Source: Spisula solida
Taxonomy: Eukaryota > Mollusca > Bivalvia > Venerida > Mactridae
Reading direction: 5' to 3'
Assembly (NCBI GenBank): GCA_947247005.1
Contig: OX365960.1
Location: forward strand, 20,646,533 to 20,710,532
DNA length: 64,000 bases
How positions within the stretch are numbered: the first letter of the stretch is position 1; every line of letters starts with the position of its first letter. This document shows positions 53,201 through 58,995 of this stretch, piece after piece. The notes beneath the pieces are model-generated. The model worked only from the letters and a program-made list of their open reading frames with translations, searched no databases and was not told the origin of the DNA. A program made the position numbers and the translations under genes.

Positions 53201-56200
53201 AAACCAGTTGAAAATAATTAAAACGAAAGAAGAATTTTGTTTTATGTGGCTAAAATTTAGGTTTATGTGGCTAAAATTAGACACAAAACTACCTTCATTG
53301 CATAAAGTAGTCACATAAAACCGTTCTGTAAGAATGTCTGTCTGTCAGTCAAAAAACTGGATCCTGACATAACTGAAACAGTTTCCGAGCTATGTTTATG
53401 AAACTTGGTATGTGGATTGGGGGGGGGGCAATAAGGGAATTATGCACGTCTAAAAGTATTTTGATTTTGACAAATATTGTGGTTGCTATGGCGACAGAAA
53501 CATTGAAAATAATTTAAATGTCATGGCTTCAAACTGGTAGGGGACTTCTGTATTGCTTGCAATTCTTAGTGACTTGTTCTCATTAACCTATGGTCAGATT
53601 TCAATGAAACGTCACATGAATATTTGTACTAGGCCTTGTTGTGCATATTGTCAGGAATTTAAGGGCAGACGATTTTTGCCAGAATTATGGCAAGACATGT
53701 TTTTGGTGCCAAAGTTCCTTGTATTGAGTGAGACTATTAGAAATGTCATGTAAATTGAGTGAGATTATTAAAAATGTTATGTTAATTGAGTGAGACTATT
53801 AGAAATGTTATGTAAATTGAGTGAGACTATCAGGAATGTTATGTTAATTGAGTGAGACTATTAGAAATGTTATGTTAATTGAGTGAGACTATTAGAAATG
53901 TTATGTAAATTGAGTGAGATTATTAAAAATGTTATGTTAATTGAGTGAGACTATAGGAATGTTATGTAAATTGAGTGAGACTATAGGAATGTTATGTAAA
54001 TTGAGTGAGACTATTAGGAATGTTATGTAAATATGATCAGTTAGTTACATTTAGTGTTAATTTTGTTCAGATTTGATTCAACGTTTGAGGACTCGTGAGC
54101 GTGAACGTGAGAGAGAAAGGCAGAGAACATCCTCTTCACAAAGACGTAGCAGTCGTGAACGTGACTCCCGGCGGACATTATCATACGATGCACCACCATT
54201 CTATATGCCATCTGACGCGAGTCCGAATCCGTCAAGTAACCCGGAACCACCACCAGAGGGCAGTAGTGACACTATGACACAATATCGACGTCAACTAGGC
54301 GAGAGATTATACCCTAGAGTGAGAGCGCTGCAACCAGTGAGTTCGATATACATTATATATAATCACTGGAGGCCTCCATTTATAAAGTCTATGACTATGT
54401 AATAAATACCAGGAAAAAAGTATAAATTTCACGACAATTTTGTTTGAAGAGTATGAGCCCTGGTTATACTTCAAGGTTCGCACAGGCCTTGAAAAGTCCT
54501 TGAATTTGGTTTTAACTTGAAAAGTACTTGAATTTAGTGCTACCTTGAAAAAAAAAGCCAAAATAGTTCTTGAATTCGGACAAAAAGCCTTGAATATCCA
54601 TGAAAATGTATGGATGTTGTCAAAATGGCTCATTGTCTGCATAAAAAAGGAACAAAGTACATGAATGTATGGGTACGAATGTAGTGAACCTGGCGCAATC
54701 GAGCATTCTTTTGATGTCGCTAGAAATAATAGTTTATTAAATGGCAGTGTATAATGGCATTTTCGTTCAATTCAGCCTTGGTAAGTGTTAAGAAAAATTC
54801 CTTGCAAATACCTAATCTACCTAAAAAAGTCTTTGAGAATTTGGGTGAGAGAATTTTGTATAAACCATGTACTTCGTTTTTGCAGGCACTGGCTCCAAAG
54901 ATCACTGGTATGTTGCTTGAACTGTCCCCGGCACAGTTACTTGTCATGTTAACATCAGAAGAAACATTACGACAGCGAGTCGATGAAGCTGTCGATATAT
55001 GCATGTCACATAATAGGTACGTTTATTAACATCTCTTTGTTTGATATTTTCAACCATAATCTGACCTCAGCTGTCTATGTATGGAATGATTAATGTCCGC
55101 TACAAGTGCGAGGGGTCACGGAGGTAGCGGTTTTGATCTCAGGCTGCGCCATATCAAAGCCTTTGAAAATAGTACTGGCATATCTTCCTCGCTTGATGCT
55201 CAGTAAAGTTAGTTCCAGGTAACTACTGGCTCACCCGGTGTCAGGTTAATGTAACCGGGTAGTCGCCATATGACTAAGATACTGATGTTGACAAGTGGGA
55301 CATTAAAAATGAATGAAGAGATAATGACAAAACGGGACTACAAAAATTATAAGAAGTTCAGTTCCTTGGGACCCATTTTATAGACATATCTTAGCTTAGC
55401 TCAGACTTTTCAATAAATTATTAAGAGCATTCTAAATGAACTCGTACATAAAATAGTGATATAATAATTCTAGTTTATATAACTTTGCTTTGTTGTACTT
55501 GCTGTCTTCGTTTGCTCTAGTGTCTCTCAAACGGACCCCTGGAGTGGTATTCAATATTGATCTTACTTGACTTAAGGATAAGGACAACCAATCAGATCAC
55601 ACAATATCAAACTCTTGGTCAGTAACAGGCGATATGATTGGCTATCCTTATTCTCCAATTAAATAAGATCAATTTTGAATACCTACCCTGGTCATCTCGC
55701 TTTTTTTATTAGTCTCCTACCGGCTTTAGACCGGAGGGGGGACTATAGGTTGGCCCTCCGTCAGTCAGTCAGTCAGTCTGTCTGTCCGTCAAAAAATCTG
55801 GATCCTGACATTACTGAAACAGTTTCCAAGCTAGGGTTAAAAAACTTGGTATGTGGATAGGGGGCAATAAGTGGATTATGCACGTCTAAAAATATTTTGC
55901 AACAGAAACATTGAAAATGGCTTCAAACCTGTAGGGGACTTCTGTATTGCTTGCAATTCTTAATGGCTCGTTAAAATGTTATATTATATATTACAGGGAA
56001 CAGAGAGAATTGAATGCTGAGGCATTATTAGATCTGGATATATTCAATCTATCAGCTACCAGTAGTAACTCGAGTAAGAAGAAGAAGCCGGCGTCACAAT
56101 CTGATCGTCGTAGTGATATTGACGAGGATGACGACATGGAGGACAATGCTCCGTTATTCTGGCAACCTGGTAAAAGAGGCTATTACAGTCCTAGGCCAGG

Positions 56201-58890
56201 TAAAGGTTCACCAGAGAGGTTGAATGCATTTAGAAATGTCGGAAGGTAAGAGGTGTTTATTATTTATGAGCGGTTTAATTTGATCCAATCATCCTTGAAA
56301 TGGCCCTTTGACCGGCCGTTTGACCCTGGAAATTTCCGAAAGCCTCATTTTCATCCTCTCTGGACATTTTAGATTATTGATCATTTGGCTTTCAAGGATT
56401 TTATTTCACCAGAGAAATGGTCCTTTCACCCTGAAATTTAAAGATACCTGCACATTTTGACCTTTAGGGTAGATGGGTTTACCAGTAAGTAGGGTACCAG
56501 TTACCGATATAAATCGAATATCGGTATTTTGTGTTCGATCGATACATCGTATCGAATGTGTCCGTATCGGTCAAAAGATCGATCGAACACAAAATACCGA
56601 TATTCAATTTAAATCTGGTACGCTGAACCATGTGAACCAATAAAACCCCCTTTTCAGTATTTGTCGTCCATTTGTTTTGACTCGAAATTGTAAGGTTGAT
56701 TTATGAGGTGTCTATTAAAATGCCAATCAGTATTTTTACAACACGTGTAAACAAGTTGTACAGTCAGAACTCGATACAACGACGCTGTTCGTTTCCAAGA
56801 AAAATGTCGTTGTAACGAATATGTCAATATAATGAATAGATACAAAGAGTGTTTTAATACTTTTGTCCCCAAGTATGATGTCACTATAATGAATTTGTCA
56901 GTATATCGGGTGTCGTTATATCGAGTTCTGACTGTATATCACAGTTCTGACCTGTGTGGCTTGACAAAATAATGCTCTGCATGTAATATACATATTGTAA
57001 GTCAGCATGTGCCATTTTAGATGTTTTATTGTCAAAAGAAAATATTATATGATATAACGAATATGGATCATTTTGTATTGATACAAATATCGTATCGATC
57101 ATTCTGACTGATACGTAGCAGTTCCAGTAAGAGCATTTTACACCTGATTAAATCTCTAATGACAAAGCTTGTGTATTTTCAGAATAATTGGTCTGTGCTT
57201 GCTGCAGAACGAGATGTGTCCGTTGTTTATGAATCGACACGTTCTCAAGTACGTACTAGGACGTAAGATAGGTTGGCATGATCTAGCTTTCTTTGATCCG
57301 GTCATGTACGAGAGTTTACGTCAGCTTGTTCTAGATTCTGAGACCAAAGATGCATCGTTAATGTTCCAGGCGTTAGATATGAACTTCTGTGTAGAACTCT
57401 GTGCGGAGGAGGTATGCTATATTAACCATAATATACATGTACAATGTTTCTAGATGTCATCAGTTTGTGAATTTAGGATTTGAAACTACTTGTCCGAATC
57501 AGCAAAAGTTTTCCATTCACCTTCTATACATTTCTCCTACAGAAGCTAATTGTTTGAATCAATCATTATTTGTGCCAGACTAGTGCTAACTGCTACTTTT
57601 TGAAGACAGTTTGATGTGTTTTCGGTGTTGTTATGTGTATTCCAATTATTATGCACTTTGTTGATTTAATTTCACGTTAACTTATACCCTTAATCGTTTA
57701 AAACATTTTCAAAAACACATTTTATTCATGAATACCAGTTATATACAGTTGATTCCTGTAAAATGTGTTGACTCAACCTGCATTTTTTTGGCCCAATTTG
57801 TGTCTGAAATTTGATCCCATTCCCCTCTCGAAAAGTATCTATGTTCCCCTATTTCAAAAGAAAATCCCCTTCAAAACATATGAATAACTTCAATGTATTT
57901 AACGTTTTCCCCTCTGAAATGGCCCGTCAACATTCCCATCATAAAGGGCCCGGCAACATTCTCCTCTTAAAGGGCCCGTCACAATTCCTACTTTGAGGGA
58001 CTGGCACCATTCTCATCATCAAGGGTATTCCCCTCTTTAGAGGGATCCCTCTAGATAGGCCTGCAACTTATATGGCCCGTCACCATTCCCCCTTTAAAGG
58101 GCCTGTCAAAATTCCCTTTTTGAAGCGCACCATTCTCCTCTTGAAAAGTATTCCCTTTCAGATGGGCCCACCATCCATTGAAGGGCCTGACACCATTCTT
58201 TTGAAGGTGAAATAAATAAGACTGGTAAGGATTCTGTTTTGTTGTATTATAGGGTAGTGAACAAGTAGAACTGATCACAGGTGGTACCGACATGGAAGTC
58301 ACTGCACAGAATGTACATGATTATGTACGTAGGTACGCTGAATATAGAATGGTCAAGGTCGCTGAGAAAAGTCTAAAGGTGTGTATTGTTTAGTAAATCA
58401 TTTTTAGCTTGACTTTTTCTTCGAAAAAATGTCAATTACTCAAAGTCTATCAAAGGTATCAAGTTGAAACTACAATAGTTATTCACTATCACAAGGAGAG
58501 TTCATGCAGACAAAGCTGGTAACTCTGTGACCGATATTTATGAGTTATCTGCCCTTGTTACCCTTAGAATTTTGACTCACAGATGAGCAAGGATACTATC
58601 AAGTACGAGAAAGTTGAGCGTCCAGCACTCTGCTTATTTCATTAATTCATAAATTGGTAGTCTTGGGTTCAATGATATGCTTCTATGTAATAAAAGTATT
58701 TTTACATGGATTTACAAATTTGTGGAGAATTCAATTTGCAAATAATAGTGAAGAATAAAAACATTGGACTATTTGATTGACTGTTGACTACTGATGAAGT
58801 GACTGTTTGATTGTTTGTTGATTGAAGTTTTATTTATTGATTGATTGATGGACTTTTGATCAGATGTTTGATTATGACTGATTGTTTATA

Positions 58891-58921
<31 letters not shown>

Positions 58922-58954
58922 ATTTATTCATTTATTTATTTATTTATTGATATT

Positions 58955-58995
<41 letters not shown>

